This document shows, piece after piece, positions 17,023 through 25,748 of a stretch of DNA of 64,000 nucleotides. Source of the DNA: Herbinix hemicellulosilytica (GTDB taxonomy: Bacteria; Bacillota; Clostridia; Lachnospirales; Lachnospiraceae). The stretch spans positions 86,280 to 150,279 of the forward strand of contig NZ_CVTD020000023.1 of the NCBI RefSeq assembly GCF_002904165.1, read 5' to 3'. The notes beneath the pieces are model-generated. The model was not told the origin of the DNA, did not search any database, and was given only the letters and a program-made list of their open reading frames with translations. A program made the position numbers and the translations under genes. The first letter of the stretch is position 1. The number at the start of each line of letters is the position of its first letter.

Positions 17023-17821
17023 TTTCTATTACGCTGATTGCAATAACAATTGTCATATAGATAAGTAAAATTAAATATGCAAAATAATCTATACGGTGAT
17101 AACGCAAGGGCTTCATCTTGGTTCTTCCGTCACCGCCATGATAACATCTGGCCTCCATAGCCATGGCAAGGTCATTAGCTCTTCTGAAGGCCGAAACAAA
17201 CAGGGGAACCAATAACGGAACAAGGCTTTTTGCCCTTTTAATAACTCCGCCGGTTTCAAAATCGGCTCCTCTTGCCATCTGGGCTTTCATGATTTTATCC
17301 GTTTCTTCCATTAATATAGGTATAAATCGAAGGGCTATAGACATCATCATCGCAATCTCATGTACGGGTACTTTTATGCGGCGAAGGGGAGACAGCAATT
17401 TCTCAAGGCCGTCGGTAAGCTGATTCGGCGTTGTGGTAAAGGTCATCAGTGACGATCCCAGTATCAGATAAGTAAGCCTGATTCCCATAAATATGGCCGA
17501 ATAAAGGCCCTGCCTGGTTATTTTCAAAAAACCTAACCTGACAAGTACATCCCCCTGGGTTAAAAACAAATTAAAAAACATTGTAAACAATAATATAACA
17601 ATTATTGCTTTTAAGCCTCGCATTATATATTTTAAGGGTACCTTGGACATTTTTATAACAGATACCAGAAAAACTGTAACAGCAATATACCCGTAAAAAG
17701 TGTCAAATAAAAATATAGAAATAATAAATAATAAGGTACCACTTAGTTTCAATCTCGGATCAAGCCGATGCAAAACAGAATCTGCCGGGTAGTATTGTCC
17801 AATTGTAATATCTCGTATCAT
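17000..17821 (-). CDS. ecfT: ECF transporter transmembrane (T) subunit
   Basis: The product is 273 aa. About six membrane helices (25-55, 65-90, 105-130, 150-170, 195-215, 245-268) and the two coupling-helix motifs that contact the ATPases, ARG (183-185) and ARC (224-226, in MEARCY). It scaffolds the vitamin and micronutrient importers: any of several S components docks on it while EcfA1/EcfA2 supply energy. The SD GAGAAGG precedes ATG. Unusually, it is set apart from ecfA2 by 300 nt with its own promoter. Confidence 0.93.
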   Translation of the reverse strand: MIRDITIGQYYPADSVLHRLDPRLKLSGTLLFIISIFLFDTFYGYIAVTVFLVSVIKMSKVPLKYIMRGLKAIIVILLFTMFFNLFLTQGDVLVRLGFLKITRQGLYSAIFMGIRLTYLILGSSLMTFTTTPNQLTDGLEKLLSPLRRIKVPVHEIAMMMSIALRFIPILMEETDKIMKAQMARGADFETGGVIKRAKSLVPLLVPLFVSAFRRANDLAMAMEARCYHGGDGRTKMKPLRYHRIDYFAYLILLIYMTIVIAISVIENRLPSFL

Positions 17822-18121
17822 ATCCTTCTCACTTTCTTAGGGTACTGACCTGATGTAAAAATGTAATATTATAATGTATAATAAGCCGATTTACTATCTG
17901 TTATTATAAAAATAACTATACCAATCAGGCAATAATCCCTGGCCTGTACCCAATGTATAATTTAGATGAAGAGAAAAAACTAAGCAAATCATTCTAACAA
18001 AACTTTCGCTCATCAACTAAAGCATCTTTTTTAAATCCTTAATTAAATGCATATATGCACTATTTATATCAAGATATCTCTTATATATATTACAATATTA
18101 TCTCTTAGCCCAACATTATTT
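17822..18121 (-). promoter_or_regulatory. ecfA2-ecfT spacer with a SigA-type promoter
   Basis: On the minus strand there is a -35 TTGCCT (17927-17932), an 18-nt spacer and a perfect -10 TATAAT (17903-17908). The transcript would have a 5' UTR of roughly 75 nt. The rest of the 300 nt is AT-rich with no gene. GGGTAC and CCTGAT blocks upstream (17946-17951, 17924-17929) are complementary to ATCAGG and GTACCC near the ecfT SD (17849-17854, 17840-17845). Confidence 0.55.
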
Positions 18122-18985
18122 TTATATTTTCTGTATTTTATCTTTAAATACTTTTAATATCTCATTCTTTGCTTCATCCACCGTCGTGACATCCGTACTT
18201 ACTGGTATTCCCTTTTCTTTAAGGGCATTCACGACATAGGTAACCTGAGGTGCAGCCAAATGCATCTTTTCCAGCTCCTTATACCGGGAAAATATCTTCA
18301 CTTTTTCCTCATCCATAACCAGATTGCCGTTATTCATAACCAATATGCGGTCTACGTATTTAGCCACATCCTCCATGCTATGGGTAACCAGTATTACGGT
18401 TATATTTTTCTCCTTATGAAGCTTTGCAATCTGATCAAGTATTTCATCTCTGCCTCTGGGATCAAGGCCTGCCGTAGGTTCATCCAGAATCAATACTTCT
18501 GGCTGCATAGCCAATATACCTGCTATAGCCACCCTTCTTTTTTGACCGCCGGAAAGCTCAAAGGGTGACGCATCTATAAGATCATCACCTATTCCGACCA
18601 TTTTTAAGGCTTCATAGGTGCGAAGATCCACTTCCAGTTTATCAAGGCCTAAGTTCTTGGGACCGAAACTTACGTCTTTATATACGGTGGTTTCAAAAAG
18701 CTGGTGTTCAGGATACTGAAAAACCAGTCCCACTTTACTTCTTAAGGTACGCATATCAAAATTTTTGTCGTATATATCTTCACCGTTAAAATAAATTTTC
18801 CCGCTGGTAGCCTTAATAAGACCGTTCATATGTTGTATAAGGGTTGACTTTCCGGAGCCGGTATGACCTATAAGGCCGATAAATTCACCTTTATTTATCT
18901 TAAGATTTATGCCTTTTAAAGCATGCTTTTCAAAACTCGTTCCACTGCTGTATACATAATGAACATTATCAAATATTATCTGCAA
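18122..18985 (-). CDS. ecfA2: ECF transporter ATPase A2
   Basis: The product is 287 aa from a TTG start 7 nt after AGGTGA. The GTG nine bases upstream lies within that SD. Walker A GHTGSGKST (40-48), Q-loop VFQYPEHQ (88-95), signature LSGGQKRR (144-151), Walker B LILDEP (165-170) and a switch histidine in VTHSMED. With EcfA1 it forms the asymmetric ATPase pair of group II ECF importers. Downstream of ecfA1 by 49 nt. Confidence 0.93.
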   Translation of the reverse strand: MQIIFDNVHYVYSSGTSFEKHALKGINLKINKGEFIGLIGHTGSGKSTLIQHMNGLIKATSGKIYFNGEDIYDKNFDMRTLRSKVGLVFQYPEHQLFETTVYKDVSFGPKNLGLDKLEVDLRTYEALKMVGIGDDLIDASPFELSGGQKRRVAIAGILAMQPEVLILDEPTAGLDPRGRDEILDQIAKLHKEKNITVILVTHSMEDVAKYVDRILVMNNGNLVMDEEKVKIFSRYKELEKMHLAAPQVTYVVNALKEKGIPVSTDVTTVDEAKNEILKVFKDKIQKI

Positions 18986-19034
18986 AATAATCACCTGCTA
19001 TCTTATTAATCACATGAAAACTCTGGTGCTTTTA

Positions 19035-19889
19035 TTACGGGTACAGCCTCAACAGGGCATCTACCAGTTCCTGTATTGATAAAACTCCGTCAGGAATATC
19101 AAGGCCTTCTTTTTTCAATTCATAAGCCAATTCTGTTACTTGTGGAACGTCAAGGCGGTATTTTTTCAGTTCGTCAACCCGTGAAAATATTTCTCTCGGA
19201 GTTCCCTGCATTACAATTTTACCCCGATCCATTACAAAAACCTTATCCGCATATATTACCTCATCCATGTGGTGAGTAATCAATAGAACGGTGATTTTTT
19301 CCAACTTATTCAGACTACAAACTGTAGATATAACTTCCTTACGGCCTTCCGGGTCCAACATGGCTGTAGGTTCGTCAAGCACTATGCACTGGGGTTTCAT
19401 AGCCATAATACCTGCAATAGCTACTCTTTGCTTCTGACCTCCCGATAATTTATTCGGAGATTGCTTTCTGTATTCAAACATTCCTACAGCCTTAAGGCTT
19501 TCTTCTACCCTTTTTAATATTTCTTCCGTAGGAATACCCAGATTTTCCGGCCCAAAACCCACATCTTCTTCTACAACTGTAGCAATTATCTGATTATCGG
19601 GATTCTGAAATACCATACCGGCAGATCTGCGAATCTCCAATAAATTTTTCTCCTCCGCTGTATTTAAGCCGTTTACCCATACGGCCCCTTCCGTAGGATA
19701 CAGTAAGGCATTAATATGCTTTGCAAGAGTGGATTTTCCGGAGCCGTTTGCTCCTAAAATAGCAATAAAATCCCCTTTTTTAACATCCAAATTTACTCCG
19801 TCTATGGCTCTGTTAATAGATTCAACATTTCCGCCTTCGTCTCTTCTTATATATTCAAAAGTCAGGTCACGAGTTTTAATCATATCCAT
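19035..19889 (-). CDS. ecfA1: ECF transporter ATPase A1
   Basis: The product is 284 aa. Walker [10 protein letters not shown] (46-54), Q-loop [10 protein letters not shown] (about 95-104) typical of EcfA1, signature LSGGQKQR, Walker [14 protein letters not shown] and ITHHMDE. The SD is GGGGA, 6 nt from ATG. First gene of the ECF module, 145 nt after the rplQ terminator region. This arrangement downstream of the alpha operon is standard in Clostridia. Confidence 0.93.
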   Translation of the reverse strand: MDMIKTRDLTFEYIRRDEGGNVESINRAIDGVNLDVKKGDFIAILGANGSGKSTLAKHINALLYPTEGAVWVNGLNTAEEKNLLEIRRSAGMVFQNPDNQIIATVVEEDVGFGPENLGIPTEEILKRVEESLKAVGMFEYRKQSPNKLSGGQKQRVAIAGIMAMKPQCIVLDEPTAMLDPEGRKEVISTVCSLNKLEKITVLLITHHMDEVIYADKVFVMDRGKIVMQGTPREIFSRVDELKKYRLDVPQVTELAYELKKEGLDIPDGVLSIQELVDALLRLYP

Positions 19890-20015
19890 ACTGTATCCCC
19901 ATTTCTGTTAAATTCGGTGCCGATTTAATTATCCCGCTCTCTTTTCTTTATATCTTACAATCAACTTCTAAGAAGTATATACTATGCGTATATCTTACGT
20001 CAAGAGCATATACTG

Positions 20016-20051
20016 AAAAAGAGGACGTTCACCAACAAGCTGTACGTCCCC
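20016..20051 (-). terminator. Intrinsic terminator of the alpha operon (after rplQ)
   Basis: GGGGACGT (20044-20051) pairs with ACGTCCTC (20021-20028) on the minus strand with one G-T pair, followed by TTTTT (20016-20020). It closes the long ribosomal cluster 39 nt after rplQ. Confidence 0.8.
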
Positions 20052-20090
20052 TAGATCATTATGCTTAATTATTTTAAATACTATAAATAA

Positions 20091-20627
20091 TTATACTAAC
20101 TCAATCAATACTTCCATTGCGGCATCGCCTTTACGAGGGCCTATTTTAACTATTCTTGTGTATCCGCCGTTTCTGTTCGCATACTTAGGTGCTATCTCAT
20201 CGAAAAGCTTTTCAGACAAATCGATAACCTTAGTATTTCTCTTTCTTCCTGCTTTTTCTTCAGGTACTACGGTTACAGGATAAAGATACTTCAACATCTG
20301 TCTTCTTGCATGAAGACGGGAAGGATTATCCTTTTTAATTGTCTTTTCTACCTCGTCAAATACTGTAACCTTTTTACCGTTTACTACTTCCTTAACTCTT
20401 TTGCCGTCTTTATCTTTACGTGCAACCTTAGCCTTAACCGTAACTGTTTCATAATTGTCTCTTTCCTTAACGGCAAGGGCAATTAAATGTTCGGCTATTT
20501 TGCGAACTTCTTTGGCCTTGGCTTCGGTTGTAACGATTTTACCATGATATATTAAATTGGTAACCTGGTTTCTAAGTAAAGCTTTTCTTTGGCTTGTTGT
20601 TCTGCCAAGCTTTCTGTAACCGGCCAT
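20091..20627 (-). CDS. rplQ: 50S ribosomal protein L17 with internal insertion
   Basis: The product is 178 aa against the usual 115-130. The start [20 protein letters not shown] and the later [12 protein letters not shown], ..[17 protein letters not shown].. are standard L17. A lysine- and valine-rich segment of about 48 residues (about 56-103) is inserted between the LIALAVKER helix and the SRLHARRQ segment. I believe Lachnospiraceae L17 proteins share such an insertion, which would make it a lineage marker. Follows rpoA by 48 nt. Confidence 0.95.
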   Translation of the reverse strand: MAGYRKLGRTTSQRKALLRNQVTNLIYHGKIVTTEAKAKEVRKIAEHLIALAVKERDNYETVTVKAKVARKDKDGKRVKEVVNGKKVTVFDEVEKTIKKDNPSRLHARRQMLKYLYPVTVVPEEKAGRKRNTKVIDLSEKLFDEIAPKYANRNGGYTRIVKIGPRKGDAAMEVLIELV

Positions 20628-20675
20628 GTGTTTCCCTCCTTTGAATTACTTATGCAACTATTCATTTAAGCCGAA

Positions 20676-21635
20676 CTAGTCATCACTCTGTTTTAAGGAT
20701 AAACCGAGTTCATGCAGTTTCGACAATACCTCTTCCAAAGACTTACGCCCAAGGTTTCTCACTTTCATCATATCCTCGGCGGTCCTGTTCGTAAGTTCTT
20801 CTACAGTATTTATTCCAGCCCTCTTCAAGCAGTTATATGAGCGAACCGATAATTCAAGTTCATCAATACTCATCTCTAGTACTTTTTCTTTTTCGTTATC
20901 TTCTTTTTCAACCATTATCTCGGCAGTCTTGGCGTGCTCTGACAAATCAATGAAGGAATCAAGATGAACACTTAATACCTTGGCAGCCAAACTAAGGGCT
21001 TCGTCAGGAGCCAGTGTGCCGTTTGTATATACATCTATGGTCAGCTTGTCATAGTCGGTAATCTGTCCTACACGAGTATTCTCTACCGATATATTTACAC
21101 GTTCTACGGGTGTGTATATAGAATCAATCGGTATAACTCCGATAGGCAAATCATCCTTCTTGTTCTTTTCAGCGCTGACATAGCCTCTTCCGTTTGTTAT
21201 CGTAAGCTCCATGTATAATCTGCTGTCCGGTCCGCCGCATAAAGTAGCAATTACATGGTCCGGATTAAGAATTTCAATATCCGGGTCAGCCTGAATATCC
21301 CCGGCTGTAACTACTACTTCGCCTTCAGCGTCAATGTAAGCTATTTTAGGCTCATTGTTGTCGCTGTGATTTTTAATTGCCAGATCTTTTAAATTCATGA
21401 TTATTTCAGTAACATCTTCCTTAACTCCGGGAATTGTACTGAATTCATGAACAACTCCGTCAATTTTAATTTGGCTTACAGCAGTTCCGGGTAATGAAGA
21501 GAGCATAATTCTTCTAAGGGAATTGCCCAAAGTTGTGCCGTACCCTCTCTCTAACGGTTCTACTACAAAACGTCCAAATCTCTTATCTTCGGAAATTTCT
21601 ACAATCTCAATTCTGGGTTTTTCAAAATCAAACAC
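20676..21635 (-). CDS. rpoA: RNA polymerase alpha subunit
   Basis: The product is 319 aa from a GTG start 8 nt after AGGAGGG. N-terminal assembly domain (1-230, with [13 protein letters not shown] at 30-42), acidic linker rich in E and K (about 232-246), C-terminal DNA/activator-binding domain (about 250-315, [21 protein letters not shown] and GRKSLEEV). Alpha operon position between rpsD and rplQ. Confidence 0.97.
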   Translation of the reverse strand: MFDFEKPRIEIVEISEDKRFGRFVVEPLERGYGTTLGNSLRRIMLSSLPGTAVSQIKIDGVVHEFSTIPGVKEDVTEIIMNLKDLAIKNHSDNNEPKIAYIDAEGEVVVTAGDIQADPDIEILNPDHVIATLCGGPDSRLYMELTITNGRGYVSAEKNKKDDLPIGVIPIDSIYTPVERVNISVENTRVGQITDYDKLTIDVYTNGTLAPDEALSLAAKVLSVHLDSFIDLSEHAKTAEIMVEKEDNEKEKVLEMSIDELELSVRSYNCLKRAGINTVEELTNRTAEDMMKVRNLGRKSLEEVLSKLHELGLSLKQSDD

Positions 21636-21676
21636 AACAGGACCCTCCTTCTGGGTTATTTGAGTTGATTATTTTT

Positions 21677-21709
21677 CCAAATAATAAATATAACCAATTT
21701 ATTATTTGG
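21677..21709 (-). promoter_or_regulatory. Stem-loop enclosing the rpsD stop codon
   Basis: A perfect 13-bp inverted repeat (21677-21689 with 21697-21709, 7-nt loop), with the rpsD TAA (21702-21704) inside the upstream arm. There is no T run after it, so it is probably an mRNA-stabilising or processing hairpin between rpsD and rpoA rather than a terminator. Confidence 0.55.
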
Positions 21710-22298
21710 AATACAACTCTACTATCAACATTTCATTAACCGGGACATCGATTTGATCTCTTGTAGGAATTTCCTTAACCGTTCCGGTCAAATTCTCCTG
21801 GTCTGCCTCCAGCCAAGCAGGAACAGTTCTTCCGGCGGTCACTTCTAAGATATCTTTATATCTCTGAGAACGTTTAGCCTTTTCTTTGATTTCAATAACA
21901 TCTCCGGCCTTAACGGTATAGGACGGAATATTTACGCATTTGCCGTTAACCAGTACATGCTTGTGGCTTACAATTTGTCTTGCCTCATCTCTGGTTCTGG
22001 CAAATCCTAAACGGAAAAGTACATTATCTAATCTAAGTTCCAGTAAAATCAAAAGGTTCTCGCCTGCAGTGCCGCCCTTCATTTTCTGAGCTTTTTCAAA
22101 TGTATTTCTAAACTGTCTTTCAAGTACGCCATATATAAATTTAGCTTTTTGCTTCTCTCTTAATTGCAGTCCATATTCACTGGTCTTTTTTCCTGCTCTG
22201 GAGAAAGATCTGTTTGATTTTTTATCTAAACCCAGATAAGCCGGCTCCAAACCAAGGGCTCTGCATCTTTTTAAAACTGGACCCATATATCTAGCCAT
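21702..22298 (-). CDS. rpsD: 30S ribosomal protein S4
   Basis: The product is 198 aa. Starts MARYMGPVLKRCRALG and lacks the four-cysteine zinc knuckle of the Zn-binding form. S4 RNA-binding domain about 88-150 (LELRLDNVLFRLGFARTRDEA, QIVSHKHVLVNGK). Primary 16S rRNA binder and, in other bacteria, a repressor of its own operon. The stop codon lies inside a hairpin. Confidence 0.96.
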   Translation of the reverse strand: MARYMGPVLKRCRALGLEPAYLGLDKKSNRSFSRAGKKTSEYGLQLREKQKAKFIYGVLERQFRNTFEKAQKMKGGTAGENLLILLELRLDNVLFRLGFARTRDEARQIVSHKHVLVNGKCVNIPSYTVKAGDVIEIKEKAKRSQRYKDILEVTAGRTVPAWLEADQENLTGTVKEIPTRDQIDVPVNEMLIVELYSK

Positions 22299-22314
22299 TT
22301 TCTTCTACCTCCTA

Positions 22315-22716
22315 TCAGACTCTTCTGCGTTTTGGTGGACGACATCCGTTATGTGGAACCGGTGTTACGTCTTTAATACTTGTTACTTCTATTCCGCATG
22401 CCTGAATAGCACGGATTGCAGCTTCTCTGCCTGAACCGGGGCCTTTAACCATAACTTCTACTGATTTTAAACCATGTACTAACGCTGCCTTTGCGGCTGC
22501 CTCTGCTGCCATCTGAGCGGCATAAGGAGTCGACTTTCTTGAGCCTCTGAAGCCTAATCCACCGGCACTTGCCCAAGAAATAGTATTACCTTCCATATCG
22601 GTCAGCGTAACAATTGTATTATTAAAAGATGACTGAATGTGTGCCTGTCCACGTTCTATGTTCTTTTTGACACGCTTCTTAGTCCCTTTTTTTGCTGGTG
22701 CTACTTTCTTAGCCAT
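22315..22716 (-). CDS. rpsK: 30S ribosomal protein S11
   Basis: The product is 133 aa. A lysine-rich start is followed by [20 protein letters not shown] (about 26-45), [36 protein letters not shown], and the family end [19 protein letters not shown] 9 nt from ATG. Between rpsM and rpsD with 16 nt to rpsD. Confidence 0.97.
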   Translation of the reverse strand: MAKKVAPAKKGTKKRVKKNIERGQAHIQSSFNNTIVTLTDMEGNTISWASAGGLGFRGSRKSTPYAAQMAAEAAAKAALVHGLKSVEVMVKGPGSGREAAIRAIQACGIEVTSIKDVTPVPHNGCRPPKRRRV

Positions 22717-22794
22717 TAAACAAAACCTCCTATTGGATCTTCAAAATACGGAAGTAAAAATTTCTTCCTATTATAATGGGTTGCACTTCAATAA

Positions 22795-23163
22795 TTATTT
22801 CTTCTTATTAGCAACTGTTCTTCTAGGACCCTTCCTGGTTCTGGCATTGGTTTTAGTTCTCTGACCACGTACAGGCAGTCCTTTTCTATGACGAATTCCT
22901 CTGTAGCATCCGATTTCCATTAATCTCTTAATATTAAGAGCAACTTCTCTTCTTAAATCACCCTCAACAACCTGGGTCTCATCTATAACGTCACGAATTC
23001 TGGCTACTTCATCGTCGGTAAGGTCTCTGACACGGGTATTCGGATCTACGTTTGCCTGGGCAAGAATTCTCTTAGCGCTGGCTCTGCCGATGCCATATAT
23101 ATAGGTAAGTCCTACTTCAATTCTCTTATCTCTCGGTAAATCTACACCACTGATACGAGCCAT
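22795..23163 (-). CDS. rpsM: 30S ribosomal protein S13
   Basis: The product is 122 aa. [20 protein letters not shown] at the start, helix-two-turn-helix middle, and basic [20 protein letters not shown] tail. Contacts tRNA and the B1 intersubunit bridges. SD GGAGG precedes ATG. A long 286-nt structured spacer separates it from rpmJ. Confidence 0.97.
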   Translation of the reverse strand: MARISGVDLPRDKRIEVGLTYIYGIGRASAKRILAQANVDPNTRVRDLTDDEVARIRDVIDETQVVEGDLRREVALNIKRLMEIGCYRGIRHRKGLPVRGQRTKTNARTRKGPRRTVANKKK

Positions 23164-23449
23164 GTGTTTGGTACACCTCCAAAATTAATTTAACAGATAA
23201 ATGTATTCTATGTTTTCTATTTTTACCGTAATAAACCCACTGTCTATTACGTCAGCCGCTTTAAACTGTAACAGACACAAAAAGTCTATGTCTGCTAAGA
23301 CTCCATGCAAAAATGATGACGGTACACGGGTCTTAAGGCGCAAATTGCACCCACAATATCACAATAACTGCCTTAAAGGCAGGTAATTGTAACACAAAAA
23401 GCAAGAACTATATATTTAAACAATAGTGGTTCAAACCAAACTACTGTAA
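23164..23449 (-). promoter_or_regulatory. Structured rpmJ-rpsM spacer (three stem-loops)
   Basis: Three inverted repeats occur in series on the minus strand. The first is at 23359-23390, with core CTGCC / GGCAG. The second is CAGACA / TGTCTG at 23272-23294. The third is a perfect 7-bp CGTAATA / TATTACG at 23227-23251. No terminator-type T run and no coding frame. An extended -10 (TGT-TACAAT, 23386-23393) may add local initiation. Likely a regulatory mRNA leader for rpsM-rpsK-rpsD. Confidence 0.45.
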
Positions 23450-23563
23450 TTAGCCTTGTCTTTGTTTGTGTTTGGGATTCTCGCAGATAACTCTGATAGC
23501 TCCCTTTCTTTTGATAATTTTACATTTTTCGCAAATTGGTTTTACTGATGATCTTACCTTCAC
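23450..23563 (-). CDS. rpmJ: 50S ribosomal protein L36
   Basis: The product is 37 aa from a GTG start, 7 nt after [27 protein letters not shown] and then [17 protein letters not shown]. Zinc ligands C11, C14, C27 and H32 are all present (the C+ form). It occupies its usual slot between infA and rpsM. Confidence 0.96.
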
Positions 23564-23597
23564 AGTAATTCACCCCTTTCAAAAAAGTCCGCTTATT

Positions 23598-23626
23598 ATT
23601 ATATCACCGCAGAAATATAATAGCAA
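23598..23626 (-). promoter_or_regulatory. Internal SigA-type promoter before rpmJ
   Basis: On the minus strand: TTGCTA (23621-23626), 17-nt spacer, TGA directly before a perfect TATAAT (23598-23603). It would give the alpha operon (rpmJ-rpsM-rpsK-rpsD-rpoA-rplQ) its own transcription start, 35 nt before the rpmJ start codon. Confidence 0.65.
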
Positions 23627-23685
23627 GCAATATTTTTCTATATATCCACAATTTATTCTACTTGTAACACTATAAAATCTAAATC

Positions 23686-23904
23686 CTATTTGTCACGCCA
23701 TACAATTCTTCCTTTTGTCAAATCGTACGGTGATAACTCCAGGGTGACCCTATCACCGGGTACTATTTTGATAAAATTCATGCGAAGCTTTCCGCTTATA
23801 TGAGCAAGAACTCTGTGCCCATTTTCCAATTCAACCTGAAACATAGCATTAGGAAGCTTCTCAACAACAGTACCTTCGATTTCAACTACATCGGACTTCG
23901 ACAT
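23686..23904 (-). CDS. infA: Translation initiation factor IF-1
   Basis: The product is 72 aa, exact family size: [39 protein letters not shown], and [12 protein letters not shown]-fold protein that binds the ribosomal A site during initiation. Its ATG overlaps the stop of the KOW-domain gene by one base (TAATG), so the two are translationally coupled. Confidence 0.97.
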   Translation of the reverse strand: MSKSDVVEIEGTVVEKLPNAMFQVELENGHRVLAHISGKLRMNFIKIVPGDRVTLELSPYDLTKGRIVWRDK

Positions 23905-24185
23905 TACTCAACCTCCTTTTTGGACAATTTAATCTGCAACAGTTTCAGTGCTCTTTTAATTTCTTCATTTCTAACCGATTTATTCCGAATTGCTTCGGCA
24001 AGATTTTGGTCGTAATATTTTAACTTTACAATATGCTTGATATTTTTCTTTTTTGGGTAGTCCAAAGTTCTAATATTACCATCCACTAAATATACATATT
24101 CATTATGAGTATTAATTATTACATAGCATTTTCCGGCATCCCTGCCGGCTTTTGATATAACAAAACGTCCGATTAAATCCTGCAT
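23904..24185 (-). CDS. KOW-domain RNA-binding protein (L14e/L6e-like)
   Basis: The product is 93 aa. A KOW motif at the start ([20 protein letters not shown], 4-23) is followed by strands resembling archaeal/eukaryal L14e and a lysine-rich end. This family sits between map and infA in many Clostridia and is presumed ribosome- or rRNA-associated; its biochemical role is not known to me. SD GGAG 7 nt before ATG. Confidence 0.82.
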   Translation of the reverse strand: MQDLIGRFVISKAGRDAGKCYVIINTHNEYVYLVDGNIRTLDYPKKKNIKHIVKLKYYDQNLAEAIRNKSVRNEEIKRALKLLQIKLSKKEVE

Positions 24186-24221
24186 TTATATACTCCGTAC
24201 TCTTTTATTATAATAAGAATA

Positions 24222-24974
24222 TTATAATAATGTTAATATTTTGGGTTCACCATCTGTAATCAGTACGGTGTTTTCATAATGAGCCGATAAAGAACCGTCC
24301 CGGGTAAGAACTGTCCAATTATTATCCGCCCAATAAACATGGTATCGGCCGGCATTTACCATAGGTTCAATTGCCAAAGTCATTCCGGGTGCCAGTTTCG
24401 GCCCCCTGCTTCTTTGTTTGAAATTTGGTACCTGCGGTTCTTCATGAAGATTTCTTCCAATTCCATGTCCCACCAAATCTCTTACAACGGAAAATCCGAA
24501 GGATTCTACATAAGCCTGAATAGCCTCAGATATTTCATGTAAATGTTTCCCGGCTTTGGCATGTTTAATACCTTCAAAAAAGCTCTGCTCGGTTACTTCA
24601 ATCAATTTTTTTGCTTCTTCGGATATTTCGCCGACCGGAACCGTTCTGGCCGCATCAGAGTGATATCCTTCATATATGACCCCGCAGTCCAGGCTGACAA
24701 TATCGCCTTCCTTAAGGATATGCTCCTTATCCGGAATCCCGTGTACAACCTCATTATTTACAGAAACACAAAGCGAAGCAGGAAATCCGTTATAATTCAG
24801 GAATGACGGCCTGCAGCCATACCCCTTTATCAACTCATAACATTTCTTATCAATCTCAAGAGTAGAAATGCCCGGTTTTATATAGTTTTCCAGCTCTTTA
24901 AGTACTAATGCCAAAATCCTTCCGGATTCCTGCATTAATTCTATTTCTTTTTCTGTTTTTATGCTTATAGGCAT
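24222..24974 (-). CDS. map: Methionine aminopeptidase, type I
   Basis: The product is 250 aa. Removes the initiator methionine from nascent proteins. Di-metal ligands are all present: D96, D107, H170, E203, E234, with substrate histidines H79 and H177. Motifs SLDCGVIYEGYHSDAART, GHGIGRNLHEEP, IEPMVNAG. No N-terminal zinc-finger extension. Between adk and the KOW gene, the standard order. Confidence 0.97.
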   Translation of the reverse strand: MPISIKTEKEIELMQESGRILALVLKELENYIKPGISTLEIDKKCYELIKGYGCRPSFLNYNGFPASLCVSVNNEVVHGIPDKEHILKEGDIVSLDCGVIYEGYHSDAARTVPVGEISEEAKKLIEVTEQSFFEGIKHAKAGKHLHEISEAIQAYVESFGFSVVRDLVGHGIGRNLHEEPQVPNFKQRSRGPKLAPGMTLAIEPMVNAGRYHVYWADNNWTVLTRDGSLSAHYENTVLITDGEPKILTLL

Positions 24975-25017
24975 TAAACTCTTCCTTTCAGATCCGCTTT
25001 GCGATTAAGCTGACGGA

Positions 25018-25662
25018 TTAAGCAGTTAATATCTCAACAATTTCATTATATATCTCTTCAATATCTTTTGTTCCGTCTACGCTGTATAATATGCCCTTTT
25101 GCTTATAGTAATCAATAAGGGGCTGGGTTTGCTCATGATAAACCGTCAAACGTTTTTTTACCGTTTCAGGATTATCGTCATCTCTCAGTATCAGTTCACT
25201 GCCGCAGGAATCACAGATTCCTTCGGTTTTCGGACGCAGGGTTTCTGTATGATAAGTTTTGCCGCAATTGGGGCAAACCCTTCTACCTGCCATTCTGCGA
25301 ATTATTACTTCATCCGGAACGTCCACATCAATCGCATATTGCATTCTGTCGTTTTTCATCTTGAGAGCCTCGTCCAATGCTTTTGCCTGCGGAATAGTTC
25401 TCGGAAAACCGTCAAACACATATCCGTCTTTGCAGTCAGGCTCATTTATGCGCTCCATAACCAATTCCAGAACCAAGTCATCCGGTACCAACAGCCCTTT
25501 ATCAATATACTTCTGGGCTTTTTTCCCCAGTGTAGTCTGGTTTTTTATATTTTCACGAAATATATCCCCTGTTGAAATATGAGGAATATTAAATTTTGCG
25601 GCAATTTTTTTTGCCTGTGTACCTTTGCCGGCCCCCGGCGCTCCCAACATGATTATCTTCAT
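25018..25662 (-). CDS. adk: Adenylate kinase
   Basis: The product is 214 aa from the ATG preceded by GGGGGAA; the longest frame starts 15 codons earlier without an SD. Interconverts ATP + AMP and 2 ADP. P-loop GAPGAGKGTQ (7-16), AMP-site TGDIFRENI, and a LID domain with a four-cysteine zinc site (CPNC...CDSC), the usual Gram-positive form. Follows secY by 86 nt. Confidence 0.97.
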   Translation of the reverse strand: MKIIMLGAPGAGKGTQAKKIAAKFNIPHISTGDIFRENIKNQTTLGKKAQKYIDKGLLVPDDLVLELVMERINEPDCKDGYVFDGFPRTIPQAKALDEALKMKNDRMQYAIDVDVPDEVIIRRMAGRRVCPNCGKTYHTETLRPKTEGICDSCGSELILRDDDNPETVKKRLTVYHEQTQPLIDYYKQKGILYSVDGTKDIEEIYNEIVEILTA

Positions 25663-25698
25663 GCCTATTCCCCCTGTTGCAGTACTGGTTATACCGCA

Positions 25699-25733
25699 GT
25701 GAGACAATCTGCCTTATAGCCTGATTGTCCCAC
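25699..25733 (-). promoter_or_regulatory. Stem-loop in the secY-adk spacer
   Basis: An 11-bp stem with one G-T pair (25723-25733 with 25699-25709, 13-nt loop) lies between the secY stop and the adk SD. No T run follows. Possibly an mRNA-stability or translation control element. Confidence 0.45.
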
Positions 25734-25748
25734 AACGGATATTTTCTA

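Noticed and set aside
17840..17951. Possible riboswitch before ecfT from paired GGGTAC/GTACCC and CCTGAT/ATCAGG blocks
   Set aside because: The best promoter starts transcription between the arms, so the upstream arms would not be in that RNA; arms are only 6 bp.
25099..25575. 158-codon plus-strand frame opposite adk
   Set aside because: Shadow of adk; residues such as repeated I, F and Y follow from reversed codons, and no start signal is present.
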